NCBI GenBank assembly: GCA_025937035.1
Contig: JAICSG010000119.1
Location: 1 to 8,945 of the forward strand
DNA from: Thermoanaerobaculia bacterium
Lineage (GTDB): Bacteria; Acidobacteriota; Thermoanaerobaculia; Multivoradales; UBA5704
Length of the DNA stretch: 8,945 nucleotides
Direction of reading: 5' to 3'
Below, one piece after another: positions 6,180-8,945 of this stretch (position 1 is the stretch's first letter; every line of letters begins with the position of its first letter). The translations under genes and the position numbers were made by a program. Under the pieces are notes generated by a model. That model was not told the origin of the DNA, searched no databases, and was given only the letters and a program-made list of their open reading frames with translations.

Positions 6180-6569
6180 TCAGGGGCTGAGGGAGCGCCA
6201 GATGGTCTGGACGGTCTCCGCGAGGGTCATGGGATCGAAGGGTTTGGCGATCACGTCCACCGCGCCCATCTGCCGGTAGCGGGCGATCTCGTGCGCCTGG
6301 ACGCGCGCCGTCATGAACACGACCGGGACGTCGCCCGACGGGAGCTGCCGCAGCGCGGTGAGGGTGGCCGGGCCATCCATCCCCGGCATCATCACGTCGA
6401 GCAGCACGAGGTCGGGGGAGATCTCGCCGAAGCGGGCGAGGGCCTCGGCTCCGGAGCCGCAGGAGACGACCGAGAAACCGCCGAGCGATTCGAGGGCCAT
6501 GGTGGCGACGACCTGGATGTCCGGATCGTCCTCCACGAAGAGGATCCGGCGCAGGGGTGGAGCTTGCAT
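6180..6569 (-). CDS. Single-domain (CheY-like) response regulator
   Basis: The protein is 129 aa and consists of one receiver domain only: acidic pocket VEDD (12-15), phospho-acceptor Asp58 in LVLLDVMMPGMDG, Thr87, Lys109 in AKPFD. With no output domain it should act by binding a partner or by passing phosphate. Its place directly ahead of the Hpt-REC-REC-GGDEF gene (4-base gap) suggests it shares that phosphorelay. The start is ATG 6569 (MQAPPLRRILF). The frame stays open upstream, but that part is antisense to the OmpR-type gene. A purine-rich GAAAGAAGAAG precedes the ATG as a modest ribosome binding site. Confidence 0.93.
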   Translation of the reverse strand: MQAPPLRRILFVEDDPDIQVVATMALESLGGFSVVSCGSGAEALARFGEISPDLVLLDVMMPGMDGPATLTALRQLPSGDVPVVFMTARVQAHEIARYRQMGAVDVIAKPFDPMTLAETVQTIWRSLSP

Positions 6570-6618
6570 GCTTCTTCTTTCATACCAGAGAGGCCGCGGC
6601 GCGGCAAGGCGGAGAGGC

Positions 6619-6627
6619 TGATACAAT
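6619..6627 (+). promoter_or_regulatory. Possible extended -10 promoter for the OmpR-type regulator
   Basis: TGATACAAT contains the extended -10 TG plus a TACAAT hexamer (5 of 6 to consensus), 23 bases before ATG 6651. No -35 box is seen, which extended -10 promoters can tolerate. It lies in the 81-base gap between the two divergent receiver genes. Confidence 0.4.
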
Positions 6628-6650
6628 TCGGAGTCTACGGTCCAAACGCA

Positions 6651-7372
6651 ATGCCCGGCGATCCTCTCCAGAAGGGAACCTCCGACCGCCGCGTCCTCGC
6701 CGTCGAGGACGATCCGGATCTGCTGCGCCTGATCTCCCGCGAGCTCCAGGGGGCCGGCTTCACCGTCTGGGCCTGCCCGTCGGCCGAGGAGGCGCTGGAG
6801 ACCCTCGGCCGCAAGGGGCTCCCCCATCTGGCCCTGGTGGACATCCTCCTGCCCGGGCTCGACGGCATGGAGCTCGCCCGCCAGGTCCATGAGTGGAGCG
6901 ATCTGCCGATCATCATGCTCACCTCGGTCGACGAGGAGGAGACGGTGGTGCGGGCGATCGAGCGCTTCGCCGAGGACTACATCCGCAAGCCGTTCAAGCC
7001 GCGGGAGATGGTGGCCCGGGTCGAGCGGGTGTTCCGCCGCATCGGCGATTTCGCCTACACCTTGCAGCCGGTGGTGCGGGTGGACGACCGGCTGTCGATC
7101 GACTTCGCGCACCAGCGGGCGATGACCGCCGGCCGCGAGGTGACCCTGACCTCGACCGAGACGAAGCTCCTCTACGTCCTCCTGCGCAGCGCCGGCCGGG
7201 TGGTGGCGACCGACTTCCTGCTGCGGCGGCTGTGGCCCTCGGACGAGGTCTTCGAGGACACCCTGCGCGTCCACGTCCACCGGCTTCGCTCGAAGATCGA
7301 GCCCGAGCCCTCCCGCCCCCGCTACGTGCTGACCGAGCGGGGCTCGGGCTACCGTTTCCCCGCCGCGGCGTC

Positions 7373-7376
<4 letters not shown>
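6651..7376 (+). CDS. OmpR/PhoB-type DNA-binding response regulator
   Basis: This 241-aa protein has an N-terminal receiver (about 13-130) with VEDD (18-21), phospho-acceptor Asp64 in LALVDILLPGLDG, Thr91 and Lys113 in RKPF. It is followed by a winged helix (about 140-236) with the typical LTSTETKLLYVLL entry helix, TLRVHVHRLRSKI recognition helix and RGSGYRF wing. It should bind DNA as a dimer on phosphorylation and control transcription. ATG 6651 (MPGDPLQKG) is chosen because the receiver starts right after it and the upstream part of the frame overlaps the divergent gene. No strong Shine-Dalgarno is visible (GGAG at 6630-6633 is far). The stop overlaps the GTG of the Ser/Thr kinase by 4 bases (GTGA). 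No histidine kinase partner is adjacent. Confidence 0.94.

Positions 7377-8945
<1,569 letters not shown>

Noticed and set aside
6153..6650. N-terminal extension of the OmpR-type gene
   Set aside because: The extension is antisense to the single-domain receiver and has no homology-like features; the receiver fold starts just after ATG 6651.
6570..7280. N-terminal extension of the single-domain receiver
   Set aside because: It is antisense to the OmpR-type gene; the receiver core begins right after ATG 6569.

Overview
The window is high-GC bacterial DNA built almost entirely of signal-transduction genes. Six sizeable genes show dense coding with G/C-rich third positions. A short, more AT-rich island (about 3742-4335) carries two tiny secreted-peptide genes. 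The mix of an XRE regulator with a TPR-like tail, a eukaryotic-type Ser/Thr kinase with its own sensor, hybrid kinases and a multi-receiver GGDEF protein would fit Acidobacteriota (for example Thermoanaerobaculia-like lineages). That placement is inference only; there is no rRNA or marker gene here.

Layout, left to right. (1) 1-896, minus: an XRE-type regulator with a C-terminal helical/TPR-like region, cut by the left edge. It diverges from (2) 1081-3741, plus: an 886-aa membrane hybrid histidine kinase (MASE3-like sensor, PAS, HisKA, ATPase, two receivers). The 184-base divergent gap holds a near-perfect 16-base palindrome next to a possible promoter of the regulator. (3) 3840-4058 and 4335-4553, plus: two tandem paralogous genes, each exactly 72 aa, with a signal peptide and a mature part of about 44 aa containing six cysteines in the order C-C-CC-C-C at identical spacing. 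Each has a similar pair of leader hairpins just 5' of the ribosome binding site. The second has a consensus sigma-70 promoter (TTGACA-16-TATAAT). (4) 4562-6175, minus: an Hpt-REC-REC-GGDEF diguanylate cyclase, convergent with the peptides. It lies 4 bases behind (5) 6180-6569, minus: a single-domain receiver. (6) 6651-7376, plus: an OmpR-type response regulator. Its stop overlaps by 4 bases the GTG start of (7) 7373-8945+, a membrane Ser/Thr kinase with an extracytoplasmic sensor, cut by the right edge.

How they may work together (inference). The hybrid kinase has two receivers but no Hpt, and the cyclase has an Hpt, two receivers and a GGDEF domain, so a phosphorelay ending in c-di-GMP can be drawn from domain content alone. 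The OmpR regulator is translationally coupled to a Ser/Thr kinase rather than a histidine kinase, which suggests cross-talk between the two kinds of phosphorylation. The peptide pair is the most unusual part: a recent duplication of a secreted, disulfide-type (knottin-like cysteine order) peptide with its leader and perhaps its 3' flank, placed among sensor genes. I recognise no named family for the peptides, and their function is unknown.
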